From positions 1 through 14,645 of the forward strand of contig JAUWCP010000039.1 in NCBI GenBank assembly GCA_030609245.1: 14,645 nucleotides of DNA, in the 5' to 3' direction. The position numbers and the translations under genes were made by a program. This stretch comes from Hyphomicrobium sp. Lineage in GTDB: Bacteria; Pseudomonadota; Alphaproteobacteria; Rhizobiales; Hyphomicrobiaceae. Shown here one piece after another: positions 1 to 7,035 of the stretch (positions are counted from its first letter, which is position 1; each line of letters begins with the position of its first letter). Below the pieces are notes generated by a model, which was not told where the DNA came from, did not search any database, and saw only the letters and a list, made by a program, of their open reading frames with translations.

Positions 1-494
1 CCCATGATGATGGAAATCTGTGGAATGACGCCGGAGGCCAGCACGTTGCGTAAGAAGACCTCGCCGTAACCACCCAGCGCCGCCACACCTTCCTGAATGC
101 GCGCACCACCCGCATCGAATAGCCCAATAATGGGTGCGCGGTTCTGCAGCGCCATGTCTTGGATCTTAGTCATTTTCTTGGCGTGCGTTTCGCTCAAGCT
201 GCCGCCGAACACAGTGAAGTCCTTGGCGAACACATAAACGACGCGACCATTGATCGTGCCCCAGCCCGTCACCACGCCATCGCCGGGGATTTTCGAATTC
301 TCCATGGAGAAGTCGGTGCACCGATGCTCGATATACATGTCGAACTCTTCAAACGAGTTCTCGTCCATCAATAGCTCGATGCGCTCGCGCGCGGTGAGCT
401 TGCCGCGTTTATGCTGCACGTCGATGCGCCGCTGGCCTCCACCGAGCCGCGCGTTGGCCCTGCGCTTTTCCAATTCCTCGATGATATCTTTCAT
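1..494 (-). CDS. pccB: Propionyl-CoA carboxylase beta subunit (carboxyltransferase), N-terminal part
   Basis: The gene runs off the left edge; 164 codons are visible. The product is the carboxyltransferase subunit that moves the carboxyl group from biotin to propionyl-CoA, giving methylmalonyl-CoA in the cytoplasm. The N-terminus MKDIIEELEKRRANARLGGG, followed by QHKRGKLTARERI, EFDMYIEHRCTDF and FAKDFTVFGGSLSE, is characteristic of the PccB/acyl-CoA carboxylase beta family. GLFDAGGARIQEG near residues 133-145 is the start of the acyl-CoA site region. The ATG at 492-494 has GAGGGA about 9 nt upstream. The gap of 140 nt to atp12 suggests it may have its own promoter; a 5-bp dyad (CGTGA CGA TCACG, 520-532) sits in that gap. 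A methylmalonyl-CoA decarboxylase alpha subunit is a less likely reading, because the start resembles PccB so closely. Confidence 0.93.
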   Translation of the reverse strand, partial: MKDIIEELEKRRANARLGGGQRRIDVQHKRGKLTARERIELLMDENSFEEFDMYIEHRCTDFSMENSKIPGDGVVTGWGTINGRVVYVFAKDFTVFGGSLSETHAKKMTKIQDMALQNRAPIIGLFDAGGARIQEGVAALGGYGEVFLRNVLASGVIPQISIIM

Positions 495-634
495 TGCGAG
501 TCCCTCGGGTCAGTACGTGCGTGACGATCACGGGCGCTCATAGCACGGGCTGCAAGGCCAGAGAAAGCGGCCAGACTTGCTGAGTGCGGAGCATGGTAAG
601 CGCGGACAGCGCGGCACCCTTTTTTGTAGATCTT

Positions 635-1411
635 TCAGTCTCGCCTGAGAAGCTCAAGAAACCGGCTGGCGGCCTGCATTTCGGTCCAGCGCGCACGACG
701 ACGGCCCGCGGCCTCGGTGTCCTCGCCCCACTGGCTGATCTGCCAATCCTCGTCGATGTGGGCTGCGGCCCAGACCTCTTCGGCTGACAAGTGCCCTTTG
801 GCATGGCCGAGCGCAAGCAGCGCTGAACCCGTGAGAGTTGTCATCACGTGAAGACATGTCAGAGCGAGCGCGTCGAAGGGCGCCACCTCGGCTGCAATGC
901 GATCAAGAGCCTCGCGGGGCTGCACCACAGGCATCACGCCTTGCGAGGGTATGAAGCGTGCGCCGAGCTCCACCTCGCACCATTGCAACATCGCGTCCCA
1001 GACGTCCGCCTGTCGTTCAACCAGTCCCTCGGGGCCTTCGGCGCGGTAGCAGAGGAGGTCGTTACCGGCAAATTTCACGATATCGGCGGCGACTTCGGCC
1101 ACCGCCCCTCTGACACCATCGATCGCGGTGATTGCAAGCTTTGACAAGGGCATCGTTTGGGGATTGATGCGCTCGCCTTGCGCAGCCCACTCCGCTGCAA
1201 TCGCCTCTGCCAACGCCAGCGTCGGCACGACAAGCGGCTTCTTCGTAGGGGTGCGTACCGCTCGCCCATCGAGCAGGATAGCAAAGCCCGCTTCTGGCGC
1301 GGCGGACTCAACCGCCACATTCGCGTAGAAGCGCTTGGGCAACGGCGCCGTCGCCGCCGCCTTGCCGGGCACCTTGATCGGCTCGGCGTCGTTCTCTTTG
1401 CGACCGCTCAC
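635..1411 (-). CDS. ATP12-family chaperone for F1-ATPase assembly
   Basis: The product is a 258-residue ATP12-family protein, a chaperone that binds the F1 alpha subunit during ATP synthase assembly; the family is found in mitochondria and alphaproteobacteria. Recognisable stretches are KRFYANVAV, FAILLDGRAVRTPTK, AIAAEWAAQGE, PLSKLAITAIDGV, DLLCYRAEGPEGLVERQ and the C-terminal EVWAAAHIDEDWQISQWGED. The frame stays open upstream to 1528, but that stretch only shadows the end of the HAD gene. I chose the GTG at 1409-1411, which overlaps the HAD stop as GTGA and has AGGA about 9 nt upstream. It is the last member of the crcB-rluC-HAD-atp12 string, each joined by a 4-nt overlap. Function follows from family membership. 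Confidence 0.9.
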   Translation of the reverse strand: MSGRKENDAEPIKVPGKAAATAPLPKRFYANVAVESAAPEAGFAILLDGRAVRTPTKKPLVVPTLALAEAIAAEWAAQGERINPQTMPLSKLAITAIDGVRGAVAEVAADIVKFAGNDLLCYRAEGPEGLVERQADVWDAMLQWCEVELGARFIPSQGVMPVVQPREALDRIAAEVAPFDALALTCLHVMTTLTGSALLALGHAKGHLSAEEVWAAAHIDEDWQISQWGEDTEAAGRRRARWTEMQAASRFLELLRRD

Positions 1412-2088
1412 GCGACGCGATCCTGGCGGGCAAAGACGGCGTCGACTTCGGCGGGCAAACCGCTGCACGTCTCCACAATGGCCAGGGCACCGGACGCCAG
1501 CAGCTCGTCTGGCTGATGATAACCCCACCCAGCGCCCAACGCGCCAACGCCTGCATCTACCGCCATCTCCATGTCAAAGGTCGTATCACCCACCATGACC
1601 GTCCTCGTCGGCCCAACGCCGGTTTCAGCCATTGCCGCATGAATCATTGCCGGGTGCGGTTTGGAGGGGTGGTCGTCGGCGGTCTGGATGGTGTGGAAAT
1701 GATCCGTCCACCCTTCCCGCTCGAACAGGCGATCAATGCCGCGGCGCGACTTACCCGTCGCGATGCCAAGCATCAGATCGTCTCGCGAGCTGAACTGCTC
1801 GATCACACCCCTCATACCCTCAAACAGCGGCTCGTGATGCGCCGGATCGCGCTTGAGTTCGCGAAACGCTGCTCGGTACTGCTCCGGAAGCGCCGCGCGA
1901 ACGTCATCATCGTGCCCTTTCGCCAGGATTTCGAACGCCTCGGGCAGAGATAGTCCCACGACCGCTAGCGTCTCAGCCCGCGTCGGCGCGGCCAACCCTA
2001 GCCCTGAGAACGCAAGCGTCATAGCCGCCCATATGCCGTTCTGGCTGTCGACGATGGTGCCGTCGCAATCGAGAATGACGAGCTTCAT
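1408..2088 (-). CDS. HAD-superfamily phosphatase, phosphoglycolate phosphatase-like
   Basis: This 226-residue protein carries all four HAD motifs. Motif I is ILDCDGT with the nucleophile Asp7 and Asp9, motif II is the Thr in GIATGKS (near 111), motif III is Lys143 in SKPHP, and motif IV is MVGDTTFDMEMA with Asp168 and Asp172. The helical cap inserted after motif I places it in subfamily IA, the Gph/PGPase-like group of small-molecule phosphatases. The substrate cannot be read from sequence. The ATG at 2086-2088 overlaps the rluC stop as ATGA, and GGGAGG lies 4 nt upstream, so it has its own ribosome site as well as coupling. The position between a pseudouridine synthase and atp12 gives no direct clue to the substrate; I recall this order from related genomes, unchecked. 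Confidence 0.92.
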   Translation of the reverse strand: MKLVILDCDGTIVDSQNGIWAAMTLAFSGLGLAAPTRAETLAVVGLSLPEAFEILAKGHDDDVRAALPEQYRAAFRELKRDPAHHEPLFEGMRGVIEQFSSRDDLMLGIATGKSRRGIDRLFEREGWTDHFHTIQTADDHPSKPHPAMIHAAMAETGVGPTRTVMVGDTTFDMEMAVDAGVGALGAGWGYHQPDELLASGALAIVETCSGLPAEVDAVFARQDRVA

Positions 2089-3077
2089 CGAGCCTCCCTT
2101 TCGTAGCGTTCCGCATCAAGACCCAAAAGGTCCCAGGTGGCACGCATGTGCTCGGGCAGCGGCGCGCTTACATCGATCGTCTCATCAGTAATCGGATGCG
2201 GCAACATGAGGCGCCGCGCGTGCAGGTGCAGCATTGGCGGAATCTGTTCCGCCGGCATGTTTTGATCCCCACCGTACTTGTTGTCGCCCACGATCGGGTG
2301 TCCTATCAGCGCCATATGGGCCCTTAGCTGGTGCTGACGCCCCGTCACCGGCTTTAACGATACCCACGCTGCCTTGCTCGCCACACGGTCAATCACCGCA
2401 TAGTGCGTCGTCGCGTGCATGGCCTGCTCTTGTTCGCCCGGCAGCGCTTTTCTCACCCGGTCCCCGTCCGGACCCGCGACTTTGACGAGCGCGGCCTCCA
2501 CCTTGCCCTGGGGCGGCCTGGGTACACCTTTGACGAGCGCCCAGTACGTCTTAGCCGCCGAGCGCGTCTGGAAAATGCGGCCAAGCTTGGCAGCCGCATT
2601 GCGGTGCTTTGCAACCAAAAGCACACCCGTCGTATCCCGGTCGAGACGGTGCACAAGACGCGGCCGGTCACCAAAGCGTTCCGCCATTGCTGCCAGCATC
2701 CCGTCGATGTGCCGTTTCGTACCCGTACCACCCTGGACCGCTAGGCCAAACGGTTTGTCCAAGACGAGGACATGCTCGTCCTCATAGAGGATCATATTTT
2801 CGATGCGATCGCGGTCGGCCCTGGAAAGCGCCGGTACAGACGCCGCAGGCGCGTTCGTTTTGGCGACCCGCGCAATCTTTGGCACGCGGATCTGCGCACC
2901 CGCTTCCAGCCGGTCGCCCGCCGAGGCGCGGCGGCTGTCAACACGCACTTGGCCCGACCGCAGCAGCTTTTGCAAATAGACGTAGCCGACATCGGGAAAG
3001 TGAATGCGAAACCAGCGGTCGAGCCGAACGCCGGCCTCGCTCCCTTTTACCTCGATCGTCTCGACCCGCTCGCTCAT
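2085..3077 (-). CDS. rluC: RluC/RluD-family 23S rRNA pseudouridine synthase
   Basis: The 330-residue product isomerises uridine to pseudouridine in RNA, probably in 23S rRNA. An N-terminal S4 RNA-binding domain (about 17-66, VRLDRWFRIHFP and LQKLLRSGQVRVD) is followed by the catalytic domain. That domain contains LVLDKPFGLAVQGG and the signature HRLDRDTTGVLLVAK, whose Asp146 is the catalytic aspartate. GRQHQLRAHMALIGHPIVGD is the conserved RTHQLR-type motif. The S4-plus-catalytic layout fits RluC or RluD; which uridines it modifies is not decidable here, so the symbol is provisional. The ATG at 3075-3077 overlaps the crcB stop as ATGA. I see no Shine-Dalgarno-like purine run just upstream (3078-3090), so translation probably depends on coupling to crcB. 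Confidence 0.93.
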   Translation of the reverse strand: MSERVETIEVKGSEAGVRLDRWFRIHFPDVGYVYLQKLLRSGQVRVDSRRASAGDRLEAGAQIRVPKIARVAKTNAPAASVPALSRADRDRIENMILYEDEHVLVLDKPFGLAVQGGTGTKRHIDGMLAAMAERFGDRPRLVHRLDRDTTGVLLVAKHRNAAAKLGRIFQTRSAAKTYWALVKGVPRPPQGKVEAALVKVAGPDGDRVRKALPGEQEQAMHATTHYAVIDRVASKAAWVSLKPVTGRQHQLRAHMALIGHPIVGDNKYGGDQNMPAEQIPPMLHLHARRLMLPHPITDETIDVSAPLPEHMRATWDLLGLDAERYEREAR

Positions 3078-3454
3078 GTGAGGATGGCACGCACCAATGA
3101 CAGTCCAATGAAGAGGGCCCCGATTGAGGCCGCGAAAGAGCCCAGCGCATAAACCAGAGCGCTCAGCGTCTCGCCGCGCTCAATGAGCACGGCAAAATCG
3201 AGTGAGAAGGCCGAAAAGGTCGTAAAGCCTCCCAGCACGCCCGTCACGAGCAAGGTCCTAACCTCTGGCGACACGTTAAGACGCAACGCGAGTATCTCGA
3301 TCAGCACGCCCATGAGCAGCGAACCTAAGACGTTGACGAACAGGGTCGACCAGGGAAATCCCGCCCCCAACGCCCGGCCGAAGCCGATATTGACGAGATG
3401 ACGCGCGCCCGCGCCGATGGCGCCACCCGCAGCAGCGAACAATAATAGCCTCAT
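3074..3454 (-). CDS. crcB: Fluoride ion channel CrcB/Fluc
   Basis: A 126-residue inner-membrane protein of the CrcB/Fluc family, which forms dual-topology dimers that let fluoride leave the cell. Visible family motifs are GGAIGAGARH (10-19), STLFVNVLGSLLMG (36-49, with the conserved Asn41) and GVLGGFTTFSAFSLD (72-86, containing the conserved Phe/Thr pore residues). Four hydrophobic segments fit the usual fold and length. The frame is open upstream to 3565, but the extra residues are not CrcB-like. The ATG at 3452-3454 has GAGG 5 nt upstream and begins MRLLLFAAAGG, so I start there. It leads the overlapping crcB-rluC-HAD-atp12 string. I looked for a fluoride riboswitch in the 61-nt gap upstream and did not recognise one. 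Confidence 0.94.
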   Translation of the reverse strand: MRLLLFAAAGGAIGAGARHLVNIGFGRALGAGFPWSTLFVNVLGSLLMGVLIEILALRLNVSPEVRTLLVTGVLGGFTTFSAFSLDFAVLIERGETLSALVYALGSFAASIGALFIGLSLVRAILT

Positions 3455-3515
3455 GGGAGCCTCGAACCATTGATCCGTGGGCTCTTCTAACGAAATGGTC
3501 GCTTGCGGGAAAGTG

Positions 3516-3755
3516 TCAGGACGGCTGATTGTCGGCGCTGCGGCCCCCAGTAATGGTCCAGCCAACCAGCCAGCCTACGATCAGCCCGACGATATTGCTC
3601 GCCATAAAGCCGAGCATGTTCATGGTTTCGGCGTCATCAGAGCTTTCAAAGGTCTGGTGTGCCACGACCCAATCGGCAACCTGCGAGCTAACAAAAACCA
3701 TCGCCAGAGCCCCGCCGATCACAGCGAAAACTATAGCCACAAGATAGCGCATCAT
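3516..3755 (-). CDS. Small two-helix membrane protein of unknown function
   Basis: I do not recognise this 79-residue protein. It has an N-terminal hydrophobic segment (about residues 4-24, LVAIVFAVIGGALAMVFV), an acidic polar stretch ESSDDAET (about 37-44), a second hydrophobic segment (about 47-69, rich in Gly and Trp, GLIVGWLVGWTITGG) and a polar tail. Two membrane helices with a short loop on one face is the simplest topology. ATG at 3753-3755 has AGGGG 5 nt upstream and is followed at once by a second ATG. It lies 30 nt after the Tae4-like gene and 61 nt before crcB, all on one strand, so co-transcription is likely. It could be an immunity or partner protein for the amidase, or simply an unrelated conserved membrane protein; known Tai4 immunity proteins are soluble periplasmic proteins and do not look like this. 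Confidence 0.75.
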   Translation of the reverse strand: MMRYLVAIVFAVIGGALAMVFVSSQVADWVVAHQTFESSDDAETMNMLGFMASNIVGLIVGWLVGWTITGGRSADNQPS

Positions 3756-3785
3756 GCGTACCCCTGAGGAACGGCGCCGCGCCGC

Positions 3786-4331
3786 CTACTTCACTTCCCA
3801 GAACCAAATCTCACCGGCCTTGGCATAATTTGAGTAGTAACCGAGCCAGGAGAACCATTCCAACAGCCACTTTGCCGAAGAGCGGTACCCATTCCAAACA
3901 TCGATGTGATCGCCCGTCGGGCGCCCGCTGTCGGATGAGCGCCTCCAATAGTCCTTAACGAAGATGATTCCGGTACGCCCAAAAAGCTTCTTGTAGTACT
4001 CGGCAGGGTCCGTTCCCGTGATCCTCTCGGTCGGCCCCACACCAGGCAAATTTGCACTCGCAATTCTATCGGCGAGCTGATTGGCGCGAATGAAGTGCAT
4101 CTGCTCGACGGGGTGCACGCCGCAATGCACGCAACCGGCGAGCTGGTCCGCCTGCACGCCGGCGCGTCGCAAGGCGACCCCCATACGTATTGCGCATTGG
4201 TTGGAGAAGACAGGAAAGCCCATCAATACTTGCCGGCCTTCCATGTTGGTGAGGTTATGGGGCGCGATGCAAGGCGTGGACACAGACTCGTTGATTGGAT
4301 GCCCGCGCCATAAATCAACGAACTGAACCAT
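3786..4331 (-). CDS. Tae4-family peptidoglycan amidase (T6SS effector-like), orphan
   Basis: This 181-residue protein matches the Tae4 family of NlpC/P60-like cysteine peptidases, which cut the D-Glu-mDAP bond in peptidoglycan peptides; known members are delivered to rival cells by type VI secretion. Seen directly are the catalytic Cys motif SNQCAIRMGVAL (Cys46), the His motif GDHIDVWNG (His142 with Asp144), an intervening KLFGRTGIIFVKDYW, and the end IWFWEVK. Extra cysteines (21, 67, 70) could form disulphides. Length is normal for the family and the dyad is intact, so it should be active. ATG at 4329-4331 has GAGG 8 nt upstream. No VgrG, PAAR, Hcp or Tai4 gene is visible nearby. Hand-counted GC of 3781-4320 is about 58%. 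The frame stays open upstream through a hydrophobic stretch without an ATG before it, discussed in the findings. Confidence 0.87.
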   Translation of the reverse strand: MVQFVDLWRGHPINESVSTPCIAPHNLTNMEGRQVLMGFPVFSNQCAIRMGVALRRAGVQADQLAGCVHCGVHPVEQMHFIRANQLADRIASANLPGVGPTERITGTDPAEYYKKLFGRTGIIFVKDYWRRSSDSGRPTGDHIDVWNGYRSSAKWLLEWFSWLGYYSNYAKAGEIWFWEVK

Positions 4332-4438
4332 ACCGACTGCCTCTTTTCGACGTGTGCACGTGCGCGCCCGAGAACCCGGCGTCATGTCAATATAAGCCGC
4401 CACAAGCCACAGAACCAGGGCGCCCAAATGGCGGCGGA
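4332..4438 (-). promoter_or_regulatory. Gap upstream of the Tae4-like gene, with a short palindrome
   Basis: This 107-nt gap separates the monooxygenase stop from the chosen amidase start. It contains a near-perfect palindrome, ACGTG TG CACGT at 4350-4361, 19 nt before the ATG, and an AT-rich TATATT on the minus strand near 4391-4396 that could be a weak -10 box. A TTGACA hexamer at 4385-4390 has no -10 partner at the right distance. The same gap is open in the amidase frame and would encode a hydrophobic segment if a non-AUG start were used. No role is proven. Confidence 0.3.
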
Positions 4439-5647
4439 TCAGGCTTGATTTTCGGGCCGCGTATAGTCGGGAACGTCGATCCGATCCAAAAGATCTGGAC
4501 CGATAAAGAGCTGCGCAATAAAGGCGATTTCGAACACGCTGGTGATCTGGTTGCGAAACCAAACCCCAAACCGCGTCCTCGGCGCAAAGCTGGCGGCAAA
4601 GCGCACGGCCGCCTTCTGCTTTTTGGCTATGAACGGCCGCATCAGCCGCTCATAGCGCGCAAAGGCCGCCTCGGGATCATCCGGCGACCGGCCAAGCTCC
4701 CCGGCCAGAACGTAGGCCCCAACCATGGCCAGCGCAGAGCCCTGACCTGCGAGCAATGAGGCGCAGTACGCGGCATCGCCAACCAGCGCCACGCGCCCTT
4801 TCGACCATGCCTCCATGTGAATTTGACTGACGCGATCGAAGTAGAGGTCCTCGCTGCTGTCGAGCACCCTCAGGATGGCTGAGGATTCCCACCCAGCCTC
4901 ATCGAATTCTGTGTGCAGCAGCTTCCTTTGCGCGGCCATATCGTGCGCGCCGACGTTCACTGGCTCATCTGCGGCAAGTACGAATAGGAACATCGTACGA
5001 TCGCCGCGCATGGCAAAGCGGGCCACCTGCCTACCTGGAATCGTGTAGCTAACGTAGACGAGGTCTTCTCGCGGCCGATAGCCTTCGGCCTGAAAAGCCC
5101 CGACCATGTACCCGAGGTACTTCTCGAAAGTGTCCTCGGCCCCGAACACCAACTCGCGGACGCGGGAATGAAGCCCGTCGGCACCAATCGCAAGATCGAA
5201 GCGCCGCTCGGGAGCCCTCTCGAACGCGACGCTCACACCGTCACCGTCGGGCGTGATTCTCGTCACGCTATCACCGAAGATGGTTTCGCAGCGCCCTTCA
5301 ATCTTGCCAAACAGCAGCCGCGCTAATTCACTGCGCGCAATGCTCACGTATCGCCCATTGGTGAGCCTCCGAAAGACATCTGCGCTGAAGCCGCCGACGC
5401 GCCGGCCGTGCGTGTCGACCAGGCGCAACTCCCCGACATCGTAGCCTTCGCGGTGGATCTCCGGCAGCAGCCCCATTTTCTCCGCGATGTCGTAGCCAAC
5501 GCCCCAGAAGTCGATGATATAGCCGCCGGTGCGCAGCTGCGGTGCGCATTCCACCAGCGTCGGCTCGAAACCGCGGTCTGCGAGCCAATACGCAAGTGTT
5601 GGGCCCGCAATTCCTGCCCCGGAGATGACGACGGTTTTCGCTCGCAT
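4439..5647 (-). CDS. FAD-dependent monooxygenase, TetX-like/PHBH-fold
   Basis: A 402-residue flavoprotein of the FAD_binding_3 (PF01494) group, cytosolic, expected to hydroxylate a small organic substrate using NAD(P)H and oxygen. The dinucleotide-binding GAGIAG is at residues 10-15, the DG motif IGADGLHSRVREL at about 154-166, and the GD motif GRVALVGDAAYCAS at about 284-297. The stretch GGYIIDFWGVGYDIAE (41-56) is typical of the TetX-like branch. The substrate is unknown; tetracycline or other antibiotic inactivation is possible by kinship but not shown. Of two in-frame ATGs I prefer 5645-5647, which has GAGG 5 nt upstream; the other (5660-5662) adds five residues and has no clear ribosome site. 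It begins 63 nt after rarA and precedes the Tae4-like gene. In related genomes, as I recall, rarA is usually close to crcB, so this gene looks like an accessory insertion. Confidence 0.9.
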   Translation of the reverse strand: MRAKTVVISGAGIAGPTLAYWLADRGFEPTLVECAPQLRTGGYIIDFWGVGYDIAEKMGLLPEIHREGYDVGELRLVDTHGRRVGGFSADVFRRLTNGRYVSIARSELARLLFGKIEGRCETIFGDSVTRITPDGDGVSVAFERAPERRFDLAIGADGLHSRVRELVFGAEDTFEKYLGYMVGAFQAEGYRPREDLVYVSYTIPGRQVARFAMRGDRTMFLFVLAADEPVNVGAHDMAAQRKLLHTEFDEAGWESSAILRVLDSSEDLYFDRVSQIHMEAWSKGRVALVGDAAYCASLLAGQGSALAMVGAYVLAGELGRSPDDPEAAFARYERLMRPFIAKKQKAAVRFAASFAPRTRFGVWFRNQITSVFEIAFIAQLFIGPDLLDRIDVPDYTRPENQA

Positions 5648-5710
5648 GGCCACCTCGTGCATTTTTCGGGCGACGCATTGCTCTAAGTCGTGTTGACACC
5701 CGCGAGGCGC

Positions 5711-7030
5711 CTAGCGCCCCTCGTTGCGAGCGCGGCGCAATTTGGCCCAATGCTCAAGCCGTTTTCTGATCTCGCGCTCAAAACCCCGCTCAGGCGGATC
5801 ATAGAATTGCGGTCGCTCGTGCATCTCATCGGGAAAGTAGCTCTGGCCGGAGAAACCGTCTTTTGTGTCGTGATCGTACTCGTAACCTTCGCCGTACCCC
5901 TCCTCCTCCATGAGTTTGGTCGGCGCATTGAGGATGTGCTTGGGCGGGCTCAGCGAGCCCTGCTCCTTGGCGGCGCGCATCGCCGCCTTATAGGCGACAT
6001 AGGCCCCGTTCGATTTCGGCGCCGTTGCCAGATAAATCGTCGCCTGCGCCAGCGCTAGCTCGCCTTCGGGACTGCCAAGGAAGTCATACGTGTCCTTGGC
6101 GGCAATCGCCTGCACAACAGCTTGCGGATCGGCCAGACCTATGTCTTCCACCGCCATGCGCACCAAGCGCCTGGCCAGAAAAAGCCGGTCCTCACCACCG
6201 TCCAGCATACGCGCCAGCCAGTAGAGCGCCGCGTCGGGATCGGAGCCGCGTACCGCCTTGTGCAGCGCGCTGACAAGGTTGTAGTGGCCCTCGCGCGATT
6301 TGTCGTAGATCGGCGCGCGCCGCTGCACGAGGTCGGTCAACGCCGCGCGGTCGAGCACCGCTCCGCCCGGAGCAACGGCCGCATATACCTCTTCTGCAAG
6401 ATTGATGGCAGCGCGCCCGTCACCGTCAGCCATGACGATAAGCGCCTCGCGCGCATCTGCATCGAGGGAAAGCGGGCACCCCTCCTCTCGCTCAGCACGC
6501 TCAAGCAGTTCTTCAAGCGCTGGCTCATTCAGACGGTGGAACACCAGAACCGAAGCGCGGCTCAGAAGGGCTCCATTGAGCTCAAACGATGGATTCTCGG
6601 TCGTCGCGCCAACAAGGGTGATTGTTCCATCCTCCATGTGCGGCAGAAAGCTGTCCTGCTGCGCGCGGTTGAAGCGGTGGATCTCATCGATGAAAAGAAG
6701 CGTCCCCTTTCCTTGTTCGCGACGTGCCTTCGCGCGCTCGAACGCTTTGCGCAGATCCTGCACGCCGGAAAAGATCGCCGAGAGTTGCTCAAATTCCAGC
6801 TGTGTCTCATTGGCCAACAGGCGCGCGACTGTCGTCTTGCCCGAACCGGGCGGGCCCCAAAGGATTAAGCTCGATAACCGGCCGCTCCTCAGCATACGCG
6901 TCAGAGTGCCCTGTGCGCCGACGAGATGATCCTGTCCGACAACGTCGGCCAATACCTTAGGACGCAGCAGGTCCGCAAGGGGGCGTGGAGCACCCTTATC
7001 AAGGCCTGCGGCTTCGAACAGCGTGGCCAC
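5711..7030 (-). CDS. rarA: Replication-associated recombination protein A (AAA+ ATPase)
   Basis: A 439-residue MgsA/RarA/WRNIP1-family AAA+ ATPase acting at stalled replication forks, related to clamp loaders and RuvB. Walker A GPPGSGKT is at 59-66, Walker B LLFIDEIHRFN at 111-121, sensor 1 GATTENPSFE at 141-150, and LLSRASV (155-161) carries the arginine expected to act in trans. The C-terminal part includes HYNLVSALHKAVRGSDPDAA and ALYWLARML, followed by the tetramerisation region typical of the family. The start is GTG at 7028-7030, 5 nt after the protease stop; GAGGA ending the protease gene serves as ribosome site, so the two genes should be translationally linked. Length is normal and no key motif is missing. 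Confidence 0.96.
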   Translation of the reverse strand: MATLFEAAGLDKGAPRPLADLLRPKVLADVVGQDHLVGAQGTLTRMLRSGRLSSLILWGPPGSGKTTVARLLANETQLEFEQLSAIFSGVQDLRKAFERAKARREQGKGTLLFIDEIHRFNRAQQDSFLPHMEDGTITLVGATTENPSFELNGALLSRASVLVFHRLNEPALEELLERAEREEGCPLSLDADAREALIVMADGDGRAAINLAEEVYAAVAPGGAVLDRAALTDLVQRRAPIYDKSREGHYNLVSALHKAVRGSDPDAALYWLARMLDGGEDRLFLARRLVRMAVEDIGLADPQAVVQAIAAKDTYDFLGSPEGELALAQATIYLATAPKSNGAYVAYKAAMRAAKEQGSLSPPKHILNAPTKLMEEEGYGEGYEYDHDTKDGFSGQSYFPDEMHERPQFYDPPERGFEREIRKRLEHWAKLRRARNEGR

Positions 7031-7035
7031 GGCCG

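Noticed and set aside
600..627. Short CGCG stem with a T6 run on the plus strand
   Set aside because: There is no plus-strand gene to terminate, the stem is 4 bp, and the T-run is several bases away from it.
1412..1528. Upstream extension of the ATP12-family gene
   Set aside because: The extra residues are the shadow of the HAD gene in another frame and do not resemble ATP12; the GTGA overlap at 1408-1411 gives the normal length.
3455..3515. Possible fluoride riboswitch before crcB
   Set aside because: I see no recognisable crcB-motif core or pseudoknot in this 61-nt gap.
3455..3565. Longer N-terminus for CrcB
   Set aside because: The added 37 residues overlap the small membrane protein gene and do not match CrcB; the ATG at 3454 has a good ribosome site.
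4385..4390. Consensus TTGACA on the minus strand as a -35 box for the amidase gene
   Set aside because: The position 17 nt downstream is GC-only (GCGCGC), with no -10-like sequence at neighbouring spacings.
6122..6868. A 248-codon open frame on the plus strand
   Set aside because: It lies wholly opposite rarA, whose motifs are intact, and shows no family features of its own.
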